Assembly (NCBI RefSeq): GCF_003160695.1
Contig: NZ_QGDD01000002.1
Location: 186,001-250,000 of the forward strand
Reading direction: 5' to 3'
Source of the DNA: Nocardioides silvaticus
GTDB lineage: Bacteria > Actinomycetota > Actinomycetes > Propionibacteriales > Nocardioidaceae
DNA: 64,000 nt
Below, one piece after another: positions 8,643-19,420 of the stretch (position 1 is its first letter; every line of letters begins with the position of its first letter). The notes under the pieces were generated by a model. That model did not search any database and was not told the DNA's origin. It worked only from the letters and a program-made list of their open reading frames with translations. Made by a program: the position numbers and the translations under genes.

Positions 8643-9425
8643 ATGTCGGTCCTCGACGACATCGTCGCCGGTGTCCGCGAGGACCTGGCGGCGCGCGAGG
8701 CGACCGTGCCCGCGGCCGACCTCCGCGCCCTCCTCGCCGAGGCGCCCGCGCCGCGCGACCCGATGCCGCACTTCCGCCGTTCCGGCTCGAGCGTCATCGC
8801 CGAGGTGAAGCGGCGCAGCCCCAGCAAGGGCGAGCTCGCCGACATCCCGGACCCGGCCTCGCTGGCGCAGGAGTACGCCGCCGGCGGCGCCGCCGCGATC
8901 AGCGTGCTCACCGAGCAGCGGCGGTTCGGCGGCAGCCTCGACGACCTGCGGGCGGTGCGCGCGGCCGTGGACGTGCCGCTGCTGCGCAAGGACTTCATCG
9001 TCACCGGCTACCAGCTGCTCGAGGCTCGTGCGGCCGGGGCCGACCTGGCGCTGCTGATTGTCGCCGCCCTCGACGACGACGAGCTGCGGCGGCTGCACGC
9101 GGAGGCCCGTTCGCTCGGGCTCACCGTGCTGGTCGAGGTGCACGACGAGGCCGAGACCGAGCGCGCGGTCGCGCTCGGTGCCGAGCTGATCGGCGTCAAC
9201 GCCCGCAACCTCAAGACCCTCGAGGTCGACCCCGACGCGTTCACCCGGCTGGCGCCGCTCGTCCCGGACGACCGGGTGCTGGTGGCCGAGTCCGGCATCA
9301 GCGGGCCGACCGACGTGAAGCGCTACGTGGCCGAGGGCGCCCGCGTGGTCCTCGTCGGCGAGGCGTTGGTCAAGGACGGAGCGCCGCGCGAGGCAGTCGC
9401 GGCCATGACGGGAGTTGAGGCGTGA
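8643..9425 (+). CDS. trpC: indole-3-glycerol-phosphate synthase
   Basis: A 260-residue TIM barrel that converts CdRP to indole-3-glycerol phosphate in tryptophan synthesis. Key motifs are [13 protein letters not shown] (catalytic Lys), LLRKDFIV and VNARNLKT, and the phosphate loop at AESGIS is intact. The ATG has GGAGGGA just upstream. The end overlaps the trpB start (GTGA), the beginning of a chain of coupled genes trpC-trpB-trpA. trpD, trpE and trpF are not in the window. Confidence 0.96.
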   Translation: MSVLDDIVAGVREDLAAREATVPAADLRALLAEAPAPRDPMPHFRRSGSSVIAEVKRRSPSKGELADIPDPASLAQEYAAGGAAAISVLTEQRRFGGSLDDLRAVRAAVDVPLLRKDFIVTGYQLLEARAAGADLALLIVAALDDDELRRLHAEARSLGLTVLVEVHDEAETERAVALGAELIGVNARNLKTLEVDPDAFTRLAPLVPDDRVLVAESGISGPTDVKRYVAEGARVVLVGEALVKDGAPREAVAAMTGVEA

Positions 9426-10651
9426 ACGCCCCCCAGGACGCCCAGTACGACGCCGACCTGCACGGGTGGTACGGCGGCGCCGGCAGCTTCGGCGGCCGGT
9501 TCATGCCGGAGGCGCTGATCGCCGCCCTCGACGAGCTCGAGGTCGCCTGGCAGAAGGCGATGGTCGATCCCTCGTTCCTCCAGGAGTTCGAGGGCCTGCT
9601 GCAGAACTACGCCGGCGTCCCGAGCATGCTCTACGAGGCGCACCGGCTCTCCGAGCACGCCGGCGCACGGATCCTGCTCAAGCGCGAGGACCTCAACCAC
9701 ACCGGAGCCCACAAGATCCGCAACGTGCTCGGCCAGGCGCTGCTCACCAAGCGGATGGGCAAGACCCGGGTGATCGCCGAGACCGGGGCCGGCCAGCACG
9801 GCGTCGCCTCGGCGACCGCGGCGGCCTACCTCGGACTCGACTGCACGGTCTACATGGGTGAGGTCGACACCGAGCGGCAGGCGCTCAACGTCGCCCGCAT
9901 GCAGCTGCTCGGCGCCGAGGTGGTGCCGGTCACGAGCGGATCCCGCACGCTCAAGGACGCGATCAACGAGGCGCTGCGCGACTGGGTCGCGAGCGTGGAC
10001 CACACGGCCTACCTGTTCGGCACCGCCGCCGGGCCGCACCCGTTCCCCAGCCTGGTGCTGAGCTTCGTCCGCAGCATCGGCGACGAGGCGCGCCGACAGT
10101 GCCTCGACCTCACCGGCCGGCTGCCCGACGCGATCGCGGCGTGCGTCGGCGGCGGCTCCAACGCGATCGGCCTGTTCGCTGGCTTCCTCGACGACCCGGA
10201 GGTCGCGATCTACGGCTTCGAGGCCGGAGGCGACGGCGTCGACACCGGCCGGCACGCGGCCACGATCTTCGCCGGCAGCATCGGCGTCCTCCACGGCGCA
10301 CGCACGTTCGTGCTCCAGGACGAGGACGGCCAGACCGTCGAGTCGCACTCGATCTCGGCCGGCCTGGACTACCCGGGCGTCGGTCCGCAGCACGCGGCGC
10401 TCTCAGCGAGCGGCAGGGCGTCGTACCTCCCGGTGACGGACGCTGCGGCGATGGACGCCATGGCCCTGCTCGCGCGCACCGAGGGCATCATCCCGGCGAT
10501 CGAGTCGGCCCACGCGATCGCCGGAGCGCTCGAGGTCGCCAAGGAGCGCCCGGGAGAGACGATCCTCGTCAACCTGTCCGGTCGCGGCGACAAGGACATG
10601 GGCACCGCCCTGGAGTACTTCGGTCTCGGCACGGCAGGGGAGCGCGCGTGA
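9422..10651 (+). CDS. trpB: tryptophan synthase beta chain
   Basis: A 409-residue PLP enzyme that joins indole and serine. The PLP-binding lysine is K98 in [11 protein letters not shown]. The Gly-rich phosphate cradle is [10 protein letters not shown], and GYVG-type sequences are replaced as usual by DYPGVGP near residue 320. Length and motifs match the TrpB1 class that channels with TrpA. The GTG start overlaps the trpC stop, and the TGA overlaps the GTG of trpA, so the alpha and beta subunits are translationally coupled. Confidence 0.97.
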   Translation: MNAPQDAQYDADLHGWYGGAGSFGGRFMPEALIAALDELEVAWQKAMVDPSFLQEFEGLLQNYAGVPSMLYEAHRLSEHAGARILLKREDLNHTGAHKIRNVLGQALLTKRMGKTRVIAETGAGQHGVASATAAAYLGLDCTVYMGEVDTERQALNVARMQLLGAEVVPVTSGSRTLKDAINEALRDWVASVDHTAYLFGTAAGPHPFPSLVLSFVRSIGDEARRQCLDLTGRLPDAIAACVGGGSNAIGLFAGFLDDPEVAIYGFEAGGDGVDTGRHAATIFAGSIGVLHGARTFVLQDEDGQTVESHSISAGLDYPGVGPQHAALSASGRASYLPVTDAAAMDAMALLARTEGIIPAIESAHAIAGALEVAKERPGETILVNLSGRGDKDMGTALEYFGLGTAGERA

Positions 10652-11463
10652 GCACCACCGTCGGCGTCGCCTACGACAAGGCGCGCGCCGAAGGTCGCGC
10701 CGCGCTGGTGGGGTACCTGCCCGCAGGCTTCCCGTCGGTCGACGGCAGCATCGCCGCGCTCCACGCGATGGTCGACGCCGGCTGCGACATCATCGAGATC
10801 GGCCTGCCCTACAGCGACCCCGTGATGGACGGACCCACGATCCAGGCTGCAGCGCAGCAGGCGCTCGACGCCGGCATCCGCACCACCGACGTGCTGCGCG
10901 TGGTCGAGGCGGTCGCCTCGACCGGCGTCCCGACGCTGGTCATGACCTACTGGAACCCGATCGAACGGTTCGGCGTCGACCGCTTCGCGCAGGGGTTGTA
11001 CGACGCCGGCGGCGCCGGCCTGATCACGCCCGACCTGACGCCGGACTTCGCGCCGGAGTGGATCGCCGCCGCCGACGCCCGCGACCTCGACAAGGTCTTC
11101 CTCGTCGCGCCGTCGTCGACCGACGAGCGGATCGCGCTCACGACGGCCGCCTGCCGGGGCTTCGTCTACGCGACCGCGGTCATGGGCGTCACCGGTGCCC
11201 GCGAGACGTCCAGCGACCTCGCCGGGCCGCTCGTCGCCCGCACCAGGTCCGCCATCGAGGCTTCCGCTCCCGGCCTGCCGATCGGCGTCGGTCTCGGCGT
11301 CAGCAACGGCGCCCAGGCGGCCGAGGTGGCCTCCTACGCCGACGGCGTGATCGTGGGGTCCGCGTTCGTCCGGGCGTTGCTCGACCACCCCGGCGACCTC
11401 GACGGCGCCCGGAAGGCGCTGGTGGCGCTGACCGAGGACCTGGCCCGGGGAGTGCGGTCCTGA
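10648..11463 (+). CDS. trpA: tryptophan synthase alpha chain
   Basis: A 271-residue TIM barrel that cleaves indole-3-glycerol phosphate. The catalytic Glu is in [12 protein letters not shown] and the catalytic Asp in [17 protein letters not shown] opens the barrel. The GTG at 10648 overlaps the trpB stop by 4 bases. The following lipoprotein gene starts within 3 bases of the stop, so the transcript probably continues into sco1 and lgt. Confidence 0.96.
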   Translation: MSTTVGVAYDKARAEGRAALVGYLPAGFPSVDGSIAALHAMVDAGCDIIEIGLPYSDPVMDGPTIQAAAQQALDAGIRTTDVLRVVEAVASTGVPTLVMTYWNPIERFGVDRFAQGLYDAGGAGLITPDLTPDFAPEWIAAADARDLDKVFLVAPSSTDERIALTTAACRGFVYATAVMGVTGARETSSDLAGPLVARTRSAIEASAPGLPIGVGLGVSNGAQAAEVASYADGVIVGSAFVRALLDHPGDLDGARKALVALTEDLARGVRS

Positions 11464-11465
11464 CC

Positions 11466-12068
11466 GTGCACGCGCGCGGCTGGGGCGCTGCCGCTGCCGC
11501 GCTGGTCCTCCTCCTGTCCGCGTGCGGTGGCGGGCCGGACCCCGACGAGTTCACCGGGGCGCGGCTCGACCAGCCCTACCCGGCGCCGACCATCGAGCTC
11601 ACCGACACCGAGGGCGCGCCGTACTCCCTCGCCGAGGACACCGACAAGCCGATGACCGTCGTCTTCTTCGGCTACACCCACTGCCCGGACATCTGCCCGC
11701 TGGTCATGAACAACATCGGCGCCGCGCTCAACCGGCTCGACGACGAGGAGCGCGAGCAGGTCGACATGGTCTTCGTCACCACCGACCCGGCGCGTGACGA
11801 CGCCGCGACGCTGCGCGACTACCTCGACGGCTACGGGGAGGGTTTCATCGGCCTCACCGGCGACCTCGAGGACATCGTCGCGGCCGGCGATCCGCTGCAC
11901 CTGTACGTCAGTGACGGCAAGAAGCTGCCCAGCGGTGGCTACGATCTCGGCGGACACTCGACGTTCGTGCTCGGCATCGACGAGAACGACGAGGCCGTGG
12001 TGGTCTGGAACCAGGAGACATCCGCGCCAGAGCTCGCTACCGACATCCAGATCCTGCTGGGGGAATGA
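11466..12068 (+). CDS. SCO1/SenC copper chaperone lipoprotein
   Basis: A 200-residue exported lipoprotein of the SCO1/SenC/PrrC family, a thioredoxin fold that delivers copper to the CuA site of cytochrome c oxidase. The signal peptide ends in the lipobox LLSACG (Cys near 19). The metal site is THCPDICP (CxxxC) together with the His of GGHSTFVLG. GTG at 11466 is used because it gives a compact signal peptide; a CTG two codons upstream is possible. It lies between trpA and lgt in the same direction, and the neighbouring lgt could supply its own lipidation. Confidence 0.9.
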   Translation: MHARGWGAAAAALVLLLSACGGGPDPDEFTGARLDQPYPAPTIELTDTEGAPYSLAEDTDKPMTVVFFGYTHCPDICPLVMNNIGAALNRLDDEEREQVDMVFVTTDPARDDAATLRDYLDGYGEGFIGLTGDLEDIVAAGDPLHLYVSDGKKLPSGGYDLGGHSTFVLGIDENDEAVVVWNQETSAPELATDIQILLGE

Positions 12069-12082
12069 CGTGAGGAACGACC

Positions 12083-13093
12083 TTGCTCCTTGATCTCATC
12101 GACCCCCTCGTGCTCCTCACCATCCCGAGCCCCTCCGACGGCGTCTGGGACCTGGGGCCGGTGCCGATCCGTGGCTACGCGCTCTGCATCATCCTCGGCA
12201 TTGTCGCCGCCATCTGGATCGGGGAGCGCCGCTGGGTCGCCCGTGGCGGCCGCCCCGGCGACGTCCAGGACATCGCCATCTGGGCCGTCCCGTTCGGCAT
12301 CATCGGCGCCCGGCTCTACCACGTGGCCACCGACTGGGAGCGCTACTTCGGCGACGGGCAGAACCCGGTCACCGCCCTCTACGTCTGGCGCGGCGGCCTC
12401 GGCATCTGGGGCGGCGTCGCGCTCGGCGCGTTCGGCGCCTACCTCGGCTGCCGCGCGAAGGGCATCCGGTTCCTCCCGCTCGTCGACGCGCTCGCCCCCG
12501 GGGTGCTGGTCGCGCAGGCCATCGGCCGCTGGGGCAACTGGTTCAACCAGGAGCTCTACGGCCGGCCGACCGACCTGCCGTGGGGCCTCGAGATCGACCG
12601 CAGCCACTGGCCGACGGGCTGCGACTACCCGGAGGGATCGGGCACCTGCACGTTCGAGGTCGGCACGACGTTCCACCCCACGTTCCTCTACGAGTGCATC
12701 TGGAACCTGCTGGCCTTCGCCGTCGTGATCTGGCTCGAGCGCCGCTACCGACTGGGCCACGGCCGCGTCCTCGCCGTCTACGTGATGGCCTACACGCTCG
12801 GCCGCGGCTGGATCGAGTACCTCCGGATCGACGACGTGCAGCTCGAGGACGTCCTCGGCCTGCGGTTCAACGTCTGGACGTCGATCGTGCTCTTCGTCGC
12901 CGCGGCGGCCTACCTCGTCGTCATGGGCCGGCGGCACCCGGGCCAGGAGGACACCGTCTACCTCGAGGGCCGCGAGCCGGCGCCGGAGACCGACAAGACC
13001 GACGGGGCCGACGAGGCCGACGGGGCCGGCGGGGCCGACGAGGCTGTCGGCCAGCCCCAGAAGGACGCCGACGAGGTGTCCACCGACGATTAG
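12083..13093 (+). CDS. lgt: prolipoprotein diacylglyceryl transferase
   Basis: A 336-residue membrane enzyme that attaches diacylglycerol to the lipobox Cys of prelipoproteins. It has about seven membrane helices and the Lgt signature GRWGNWFNQELYG near residue 150, plus GLGIWGG and the conserved HPTFLYE segment. The start is a TTG preceded by GAGGAACGA; no ATG or GTG is suitably placed. The last 60 residues form an acidic, low-complexity tail of GADEADGAG-type repeats, not needed for catalysis. The tail is common in actinobacterial Lgt and of unknown role. Confidence 0.95.
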   Translation: MLLDLIDPLVLLTIPSPSDGVWDLGPVPIRGYALCIILGIVAAIWIGERRWVARGGRPGDVQDIAIWAVPFGIIGARLYHVATDWERYFGDGQNPVTALYVWRGGLGIWGGVALGAFGAYLGCRAKGIRFLPLVDALAPGVLVAQAIGRWGNWFNQELYGRPTDLPWGLEIDRSHWPTGCDYPEGSGTCTFEVGTTFHPTFLYECIWNLLAFAVVIWLERRYRLGHGRVLAVYVMAYTLGRGWIEYLRIDDVQLEDVLGLRFNVWTSIVLFVAAAAYLVVMGRRHPGQEDTVYLEGREPAPETDKTDGADEADGAGGADEAVGQPQKDADEVSTDD

Positions 13094-13121
13094 TCGGTGC
13101 AGTCACCTCGATACACGGTGG

Positions 13122-13127
13122 TAACCT
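13122..13127 (+). promoter_or_regulatory. possible -10 element for gltB
   Basis: TAACCT lies in the 139-bp gap between lgt and gltB. If used, the transcript begins near 13134 and has a leader of about 100 bases containing the hairpin at 13182-13199. Confidence 0.35.
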
Positions 13128-13181
13128 GAGACTTCCGCCGCGTGGGCCAGTGACGTCCCTTGCGCCCCACCTTCTGTGAAC

Positions 13182-13199
13182 GCCCGCTCTCGAGCGGGC
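13182..13199 (+). repeat. perfect hairpin in the gltB leader
   Basis: GCCCGCTC-TC-GAGCGGGC is an 8+2+8 palindrome. It lies about 20 bases before the GGGAG ribosome site of gltB, so it could form in the mRNA leader. It has no U-tract. It would be inside the coding region only if the upstream GTG at 13176 were the start. Confidence 0.45.
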
Positions 13200-13232
13200 A
13201 CGGACGCAGACGTAGCCGACGGGAGAACACTG

Positions 13233-16200
13233 GTGCCCTACTCGCACGCGTTCCCGCCGCCCGAGGGTCTCTACGACCCGCGCAACGAGCACGACGCCTG
13301 TGGCGTCGCCTTCGTGGCCACCATGACCGGGGAGGCCAGCCACGACATCGTGGCGAAGGCCCTGACCGCGCTGCGCAACCTCGACCACCGAGGCGCGGCG
13401 GGCGCCGAGGTCAACTCGGGCGACGGGGCCGGCATCCTGATGCAGGTCCCCGACGGCTTCCTCCGCGAGGTGGCCCGCGAGGCGGGCTTCGAGCTGCCGG
13501 AGCGGTTCTGCTACGCCGTCGGCACCGCGTTCCTGCCCGGTGACGACGAGCAGGTCGCGAAGACCCGGCAGCGGATCGAGGAGATCGCCGCCGAGGAGGG
13601 CCTCGCCGTGATCGGCTGGCGCGACGTGCCGGTCGACCCGTCGATCCTCGGCACCATGGCGGCGAGCGTGATGCCGACGTTCAGCCAGGTCTTCGTCCAG
13701 GGCGCCGGCCAGCGGTTCACCGGCATGGCCCTCGAGCGCCGGGCGTTCTGCCTGCGCAAGCGCGCAGAGCGCGAGACCGACGTCTACTTCCCGTCGCTGT
13801 CGTCGCGCACCCTGATCTACAAGGGCATGCTGACGACCGACCAGCTCGACAACTTCTTCCCCGACCTCGTGGACGAGCGCATCGCCTCGGCGCTCGCGGT
13901 CGTGCACTCGCGGTTCTCGACGAACACCTTCCCGAGCTGGCCGCTGTCGCACCCGTTCCGCTTCATCGCCCACAACGGCGAGATCAACACGGTCATGGGC
14001 AACCGCAACTGGATGCGGGCCCGCGAGGCGCTCCTCGCCAGCGACCTGATCCCCGGTGAGCTCGAGCGGCTCTACCCGATCTGCACCCCTGGTGCGTCGG
14101 ACTCCGCGTCGTTCGACGAGGTGCTCGAGCTGCTCCACATGGGCGGGCGGAGCCTGCCCCACGCGGTGCTGATGATGATCCCCGAGGCGTGGGAGAACCA
14201 CACCGAGATGGACGAGCAGCGGCGCGACTTCTACCGCTTCCACTCCTCGCTGATGGAGCCGTGGGACGGGCCGGCCTGCGTCGTCTTCACCGACGGCACC
14301 CAGATCGGCGCCGTGCTCGACCGCAACGGGCTGCGCCCGTCGCGGTTCTGGGTCACCGACGACGGCCTCGTGGTCCTGGCTTCTGAGGTCGGCGTGCTCG
14401 ACCTCGACCCGGCCACCATCGTCCGCAAGGGCCGGCTGCAGCCGGGCCGGATGTTCCTCGTCGACACCGACGAGCACCGGATCATCGAGGACGAGGAGAT
14501 CAAGGCCGAGCTCGCCGCCGAGAACCCCTACGGGGAGTGGCTGCACGCCGGGCTGATCCACCTCGACGACATCCCCGACCGCGAGCACATCGTGCACACG
14601 CACGCGTCGGTCACCCGTCGCCAGCAGGTCTTCGGCTACACCGAGGAGGAGCTGCGCATCCTGCTCACCCCGATGGCCAACACCGGCGGCGAGCCGCTGG
14701 GGTCGATGGGCACCGACACCCCGATCGCGGCGTTGAGCGACAAGCCGCGGCTGCTGTTCGACTACTTCAGCCAGCTGTTCGCACAGGTCACCAACCCGCC
14801 GCTCGACGCGATCCGCGAGGAGCTGGTGACCAGCCTCAACGGCACCATCGGCCCGGAGTCCAACCTGCTCGAGCCGACGCCTGCGTCGTGCCGGCAGGTC
14901 GTGCTGCCGTTCCCGGTCATCTCCAACGACGACCTGGCCAAGATCCGTCACATCAACCGCGACGGAGACATGCCGGGGTTCATCACCCACGTCTCGCGCG
15001 GCCTCTACCCGGTCGAGGGCGGGGGAGCGGCGATGGCGAAGCGGCTCGACGAGATCTGCCAGGAGGTCAGCGAGGCGATCGCCGGCGGCGCGCGGATCAT
15101 CGTGCTGTCCGACCGGCACTCGACCGCCGAGATGGCGCCGATCCCGTCGCTGCTGCTGACCGGCGCGGTCCACCACCACCTGGTGCGCGAGAAGACCCGC
15201 ACCCAGGTCGGCCTGCTGATCGAGGCCGGTGACGTCCGCGAGGTCCACCACGTCGCGCTTCTCGTCGGCTACGGCGCAGCCGCGGTCAACCCCTACCTGG
15301 CGATGGAGTCCGTCGAGGACCTCGCCCGGGAGGGCTACTACGTCAAGGCCGACCCGGAGCAGGCCGTCACCAACCTGATCAAGGCGCTCGGCAAGGGCGT
15401 CGTGAAGGTCATGAGCAAGATCGGCGTCTCGACGGTCGCGTCCTACACGGGTGCGCAGATCTTCGAGTGCATCGGTCTCTCGCAGGCCGTGGTCGACAGG
15501 TACTTCACCGGCACCACGTCGAAGCTCGGCGGTGTCGAGCTCGACACGATCGCCGAGGAGGTGGCCCGGCGGCACGCCTCGGCGTACCCGCGCGGCGGCA
15601 TCGCGCCCGCCCACCGCGAGCTCGAGATCGGCGGCGAGTACCAGTGGCGCCGCGAGGGCGAGCCGCACCTGTTCAACCCGGAGACGGTGTTCCGTCTCCA
15701 GCACGCCACCCGCACCGGCCGCTACGACATCTTCAAGCAGTACACGCAGGCGGTCGACGACCAGTCCGAGAAGCTGATGACCCTCCGTGGGCTCTTCAGG
15801 TTCAGGGACCCCGCCGAGATCGGCAGGGAGCCGATCCCGATCGACGAGGTCGAGCCGGTCTCGGAGATCGTCAAGCGGTTCTCCACCGGCGCGATGTCGT
15901 ACGGCTCGATCAGCCGCGAGGCCCACGAGACGCTGGCGATCGCCATGAACCGGTTGGGCGCGAAGTCCAACACCGGCGAGGGTGGTGAGGACGCCGACCG
16001 GCTCTACGACCCCGAGCGCCGCAGCTCGATCAAGCAGGTCGCGTCCGGGCGGTTCGGCGTCACCTCCGAGTACCTGACGAACTCCGACGACATCCAGATC
16101 AAGATGGCGCAGGGCGCGAAGCCCGGCGAGGGCGGGCAGCTGCCCGGCAACAAGGTCTACCCCTGGGTGGCCAAGACCCGGCACTCGACGCCGGGCGTGG

Positions 16201-17798
16201 GCCTCATCAGCCCGCCGCCCCACCACGACATCTACTCGATCGAGGATCTTGCGCAGCTGATCCACGACCTGAAGAACGCCAACCCGGGCGCGCGCGTGCA
16301 CGTGAAGCTGGTGTCCGAGGTGGGCGTGGGCACCGTCGCCGCGGGGGTGTCGAAGGCGCACGCCGACGTGGTGCTCATCTCCGGGCACGACGGCGGCACC
16401 GGCGCCTCGCCGCTGACGTCGCTCAAGCACGCCGGTGGTCCGTGGGAGCTCGGTCTCGCCGAGACCCAGCAGACGCTGCTGCTCAACGGGCTGCGCGACC
16501 GGATCGTCGTCCAGACCGACGGTCAGCTCAAGACCGGTCGTGACGTCGTCGTCGCGGCGCTGCTCGGTGCGGAGGAGTTCGGCTTCGCCACCGCTCCGCT
16601 CGTGGTGTCGGGCTGCATCCTGATGCGGGTCTGCCACCTCGACACCTGCCCGGTCGGCGTGGCGACCCAGAACCCCGTCCTGCGCTCGCGTTACTCCGGC
16701 AAGGCCGAGTACGTCGTGAACTTCTTCGAGTTCATCGCCGAGGAGGTGCGCGAGCTGCTCGCGTCGCTGGGCTTCCGCAGCATCGACGAGGCAGTCGGCC
16801 AGGTGCAGGCGCTGGACACCCGCGAGGCTCAGCACCACTGGAAGGCGGCCGGGCTCGACCTGGCGCCGATCCTGCACCAGGTGCAGGTCGCCGACACCCA
16901 CTTCCCCGACCAGGACGTGCGCAACACCGGCACCCAGGACCACGGCCTGGAGAAGTCGCTCGACGTCACCGAGTTGCTGCCCGCGGCCAGGGCGGCGATC
17001 GAGTCCGGCGAGCCGGTCCGCGGCCAGTTCCGGATCCGCAACGTCAACCGCACCGTCGGCACGATCCTCGGCCACGAGGTCACCAAGAGGCACGGCGGCG
17101 CCGGGCTGCCCGACGACACCGTCGACCTGACGCTCGTCGGATCGGCCGGTCAGTCGTTCGGCGCGTTCGTGCCGCGTGGCATCACGCTGCGGCTCGAGGG
17201 CGACGCCAACGACTACGTCGGCAAGGGCCTGTCCGGTGGGCGACTGGTGATCCGTCCCGACCGGTCGGCGCCGTTCAAGTCCGACGAGCACATCATCGCC
17301 GGCAACACGATCGCCTACGGCGCCACGTCGGGGCAGATCCTCATCCGCGGCGGCGTGGGCGAGCGGTGCTGCGTGCGCAACTCGGGCGCGAGCGTCGTCA
17401 CCGAGGGCGTCGGCGACCACGGCTGCGAGTACATGACCGGTGGTCGCGTCGTCGTCCTCGGCAAGACCGGACGCAACTTCGCCGCCGGCATGTCCGGCGG
17501 CATCGCGTGGGTCCTCGACCTCAAGGAGATCCGCGTCAACGCCGAGCTGGTCGACCTGCGGCCGGTGAGCGCCGAGTACGCCGCCGAGCTCGAGCAGCTC
17601 GTCCGCACGCACCACGAGGAGACCGGCTCGAAGGTTGCCCAGGCGCTGCTGGCCGACTGGGAGGCCGCACTGCCGCGGTTCACCGAGGTCATGCCGCGCG
17701 ACTACGCGAAGGTGCTGACCGTCCAGGCCGAGGCGGAGGCCGAGGGCCTCGACGCCGACGCCGCTGCCCACCGAGTCATGGAGGTACTTCATGGATGA
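13233..17798 (+). CDS. gltB: glutamate synthase (NADPH) large subunit
   Basis: About 1521 residues. It makes glutamate from glutamine and 2-oxoglutarate with the gltD product. Domains in order: class II glutaminase whose nucleophile is the Cys of EHDACGVAF (Cys23, exposed after propeptide removal); central domain; FMN/2-oxoglutarate synthase barrel (residues about 800-1200) with the 3Fe-4S cysteines in [15 protein letters not shown]; and a C-terminal GXGXG beta-helix. GTG at 13233 is chosen because GGGAG sits 7 bases upstream and the protein then begins [16 protein letters not shown], the usual family N-terminus. A GTG at 13176 would add 19 residues. gltD follows after 65 bp. Confidence 0.96.
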   Translation: MPYSHAFPPPEGLYDPRNEHDACGVAFVATMTGEASHDIVAKALTALRNLDHRGAAGAEVNSGDGAGILMQVPDGFLREVAREAGFELPERFCYAVGTAFLPGDDEQVAKTRQRIEEIAAEEGLAVIGWRDVPVDPSILGTMAASVMPTFSQVFVQGAGQRFTGMALERRAFCLRKRAERETDVYFPSLSSRTLIYKGMLTTDQLDNFFPDLVDERIASALAVVHSRFSTNTFPSWPLSHPFRFIAHNGEINTVMGNRNWMRAREALLASDLIPGELERLYPICTPGASDSASFDEVLELLHMGGRSLPHAVLMMIPEAWENHTEMDEQRRDFYRFHSSLMEPWDGPACVVFTDGTQIGAVLDRNGLRPSRFWVTDDGLVVLASEVGVLDLDPATIVRKGRLQPGRMFLVDTDEHRIIEDEEIKAELAAENPYGEWLHAGLIHLDDIPDREHIVHTHASVTRRQQVFGYTEEELRILLTPMANTGGEPLGSMGTDTPIAALSDKPRLLFDYFSQLFAQVTNPPLDAIREELVTSLNGTIGPESNLLEPTPASCRQVVLPFPVISNDDLAKIRHINRDGDMPGFITHVSRGLYPVEGGGAAMAKRLDEICQEVSEAIAGGARIIVLSDRHSTAEMAPIPSLLLTGAVHHHLVREKTRTQVGLLIEAGDVREVHHVALLVGYGAAAVNPYLAMESVEDLAREGYYVKADPEQAVTNLIKALGKGVVKVMSKIGVSTVASYTGAQIFECIGLSQAVVDRYFTGTTSKLGGVELDTIAEEVARRHASAYPRGGIAPAHRELEIGGEYQWRREGEPHLFNPETVFRLQHATRTGRYDIFKQYTQAVDDQSEKLMTLRGLFRFRDPAEIGREPIPIDEVEPVSEIVKRFSTGAMSYGSISREAHETLAIAMNRLGAKSNTGEGGEDADRLYDPERRSSIKQVASGRFGVTSEYLTNSDDIQIKMAQGAKPGEGGQLPGNKVYPWVAKTRHSTPGVGLISPPPHHDIYSIEDLAQLIHDLKNANPGARVHVKLVSEVGVGTVAAGVSKAHADVVLISGHDGGTGASPLTSLKHAGGPWELGLAETQQTLLLNGLRDRIVVQTDGQLKTGRDVVVAALLGAEEFGFATAPLVVSGCILMRVCHLDTCPVGVATQNPVLRSRYSGKAEYVVNFFEFIAEEVRELLASLGFRSIDEAVGQVQALDTREAQHHWKAAGLDLAPILHQVQVADTHFPDQDVRNTGTQDHGLEKSLDVTELLPAARAAIESGEPVRGQFRIRNVNRTVGTILGHEVTKRHGGAGLPDDTVDLTLVGSAGQSFGAFVPRGITLRLEGDANDYVGKGLSGGRLVIRPDRSAPFKSDEHIIAGNTIAYGATSGQILIRGGVGERCCVRNSGASVVTEGVGDHGCEYMTGGRVVVLGKTGRNFAAGMSGGIAWVLDLKEIRVNAELVDLRPVSAEYAAELEQLVRTHHEETGSKVAQALLADWEAALPRFTEVMPRDYAKVLTVQAEAEAEGLDADAAAHRVMEVLHG

Positions 17799-17863
17799 GC
17801 GGCGGACCCCCCAGCAACCATCTTCGGCGTACCGCCGCTCAGGAATGAAGGGGGTAGCAGCGC

Positions 17864-19333
17864 ATGGCTGACCCGAAGGGCTTTCTCAAGCACGACCGCG
17901 AGGTCGCGGAGCGCCGTCCGGTCGAGGAGCGCGTCCAGGACTGGCAGGAGGTCTACCCCGGTGGGGCGGGCCGCGCACTGCTGCCGATCATCGTGGAGCA
18001 GGCGGGCCGCTGCATGGACTGCGGCATCCCGTTCTGCCACCAGGGCTGCCCGCTCGGCAACATCATCCCGGAGTGGAACGACCTGGTCTGGCGCAACGAC
18101 TGGCAGGCCGCGATCGAGCGGCTGCACGCGACCAACAACTTCCCCGAGTTCACCGGTCGGCTCTGCCCGGCGCCGTGCGAGACCGCCTGCGTGCTCGGCA
18201 TCAACCAGCCGGCCGTGACGATCAAGAACGTCGAGGTCTCGATCATCGACAAGGCCTGGGAGTCGGGCTACGTCTCACCCCAGCCTCCGGAGTGGCTGTC
18301 GGGCAGGACCGTCGCCGTCGTCGGGTCCGGCCCGGCAGGGCTCGCCGCGGCGCAGCAGCTGACCCGCGCGGGCCACACGGTCGCCGTCTACGAGCGCGAC
18401 GACAAGCCGGGGGGCCTGCTCCGCTACGGCATCCCCGAGTTCAAGATGGAGAAGCAGCACCTCGAGCGCCGCATCGACCAGATGAAGCGCGAGGGCACCG
18501 TCTTCCGCTCGGGCGTCGAGGTGGGCGCCGGCGACCTGACCGGCGCCGCGCTGAAGGACCGGTACGACGCCGTGGTGCTCGCGATCGGCGCTACCGTGCC
18601 GCGCGACCTTCCCGTCCCCGGGCGGGAGCTCCAGGGCATCCACCAGGCGATGGAGTTCCTGCCGCAGGCCAACCGGGTCGCCCTCGGCGAGACCGTGGAG
18701 GGCCAGATCACCGCGGAGGGCAAGCACGTCGTGATCATCGGCGGCGGGGACACCGGTGCCGACTGCCTCGGCACGTCGACCCGCCAGGGCGCCGCCTCGA
18801 TCACCCAGCTGGAGATCCTGCCGGAGCCCCCGGAGGGCCGTCCCGACAACCAGCCGTGGCCGACCTACCCGATGGTCTTCCGCGTCTCCTCGGCGCACGA
18901 GGAGGCCGGCGAGCGGGTCTACTCGGTGTCGACCAAGGAGTTCCTGGGCGACGACGAGGGCAACGTCCGGGCGCTGCGCCTGGTCGAGGTCCGGTTCGAG
19001 GGTGGCCAGCTGGTCGAGGTCGAGGGCAGCGAGCGTGAGATCCCGGCCGACCTGGTGCTGTTCGCGATGGGCTTCCTCGGTCCGCAGGGGCCGGGCCTGG
19101 TCGAGCAGCTGGGCGTCGAGCTCGACAACCGGAGCAACGTGGTGCGCGACGCGGCCTACATGTCCTCGGTGCCGGGCGTCTTCGTCGCCGGCGACGCGGG
19201 CCGTGGCCAGTCGCTCATCGTGTGGGCGATCGCCGAGGGCCGTGCCGCGGCGGCGGCTGTGGACGCGTACCTCACCGGGTCGACGACGCTGCCGGCGCCG
19301 ATCCCACCGACCGCACGTCCCCTCGCCGTCTGA
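17864..19333 (+). CDS. gltD: glutamate synthase small subunit
   Basis: A 489-residue flavoprotein that passes electrons from NADPH to GltB. The N-terminal 4Fe-4S cysteines are CMDCGIPFCHQGCP and LCPAPCETAC. The FAD Rossmann motif is VAVVGSGPAGLAAA (from about residue 148) and the NADPH motif is VIIGGGDTGAD (about 290). The ATG is preceded by GAAGGGGG. A short inverted repeat beyond the stop may end the gltBD transcript before the separate pyk promoter. Confidence 0.96.
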   Translation: MADPKGFLKHDREVAERRPVEERVQDWQEVYPGGAGRALLPIIVEQAGRCMDCGIPFCHQGCPLGNIIPEWNDLVWRNDWQAAIERLHATNNFPEFTGRLCPAPCETACVLGINQPAVTIKNVEVSIIDKAWESGYVSPQPPEWLSGRTVAVVGSGPAGLAAAQQLTRAGHTVAVYERDDKPGGLLRYGIPEFKMEKQHLERRIDQMKREGTVFRSGVEVGAGDLTGAALKDRYDAVVLAIGATVPRDLPVPGRELQGIHQAMEFLPQANRVALGETVEGQITAEGKHVVIIGGGDTGADCLGTSTRQGAASITQLEILPEPPEGRPDNQPWPTYPMVFRVSSAHEEAGERVYSVSTKEFLGDDEGNVRALRLVEVRFEGGQLVEVEGSEREIPADLVLFAMGFLGPQGPGLVEQLGVELDNRSNVVRDAAYMSSVPGVFVAGDAGRGQSLIVWAIAEGRAAAAAVDAYLTGSTTLPAPIPPTARPLAV

Positions 19334-19357
19334 CCGACCCGGCTCGTCTGCGCCGAT

Positions 19358-19379
19358 CCGGCTCGGTCGAACGAGCCGG
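19358..19379 (+). terminator. stem-loop after gltD
   Basis: CCGGCTCG-GTCGAA-CGAGCCGG is a perfect 8-bp stem with a 6-base loop. A second copy of the left arm (GGCTCG with flanks, 19335-19346) lies 20 bases upstream and could pair with the same right arm over 12 bp, giving two competing structures. There is no U-tract, so termination is likely but unproven. Confidence 0.5.
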
Positions 19380-19407
19380 GTCGCCGTTGTATCGATCCAA
19401 CGGCCGC

Positions 19408-19413
19408 TAGGCT
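19408..19413 (+). promoter_or_regulatory. leaderless promoter of pyk (-10)
   Basis: TAGGCT followed by exactly 7 bases and the GTG at 19421. No Shine-Dalgarno sequence lies between. TTGTAT at 19387-19392 is a possible -35 with a short 15-base spacer. Confidence 0.65.
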
Positions 19414-19420
19414 GGCGGGC

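Noticed and set aside
12921..17792. A 1623-codon open frame on the minus strand opposite gltB
   Set aside because: It is the mirror of a clearly real gene in very GC-rich DNA. The translation is rich in Arg, Gly, Asp and His, without domains or a ribosome site.
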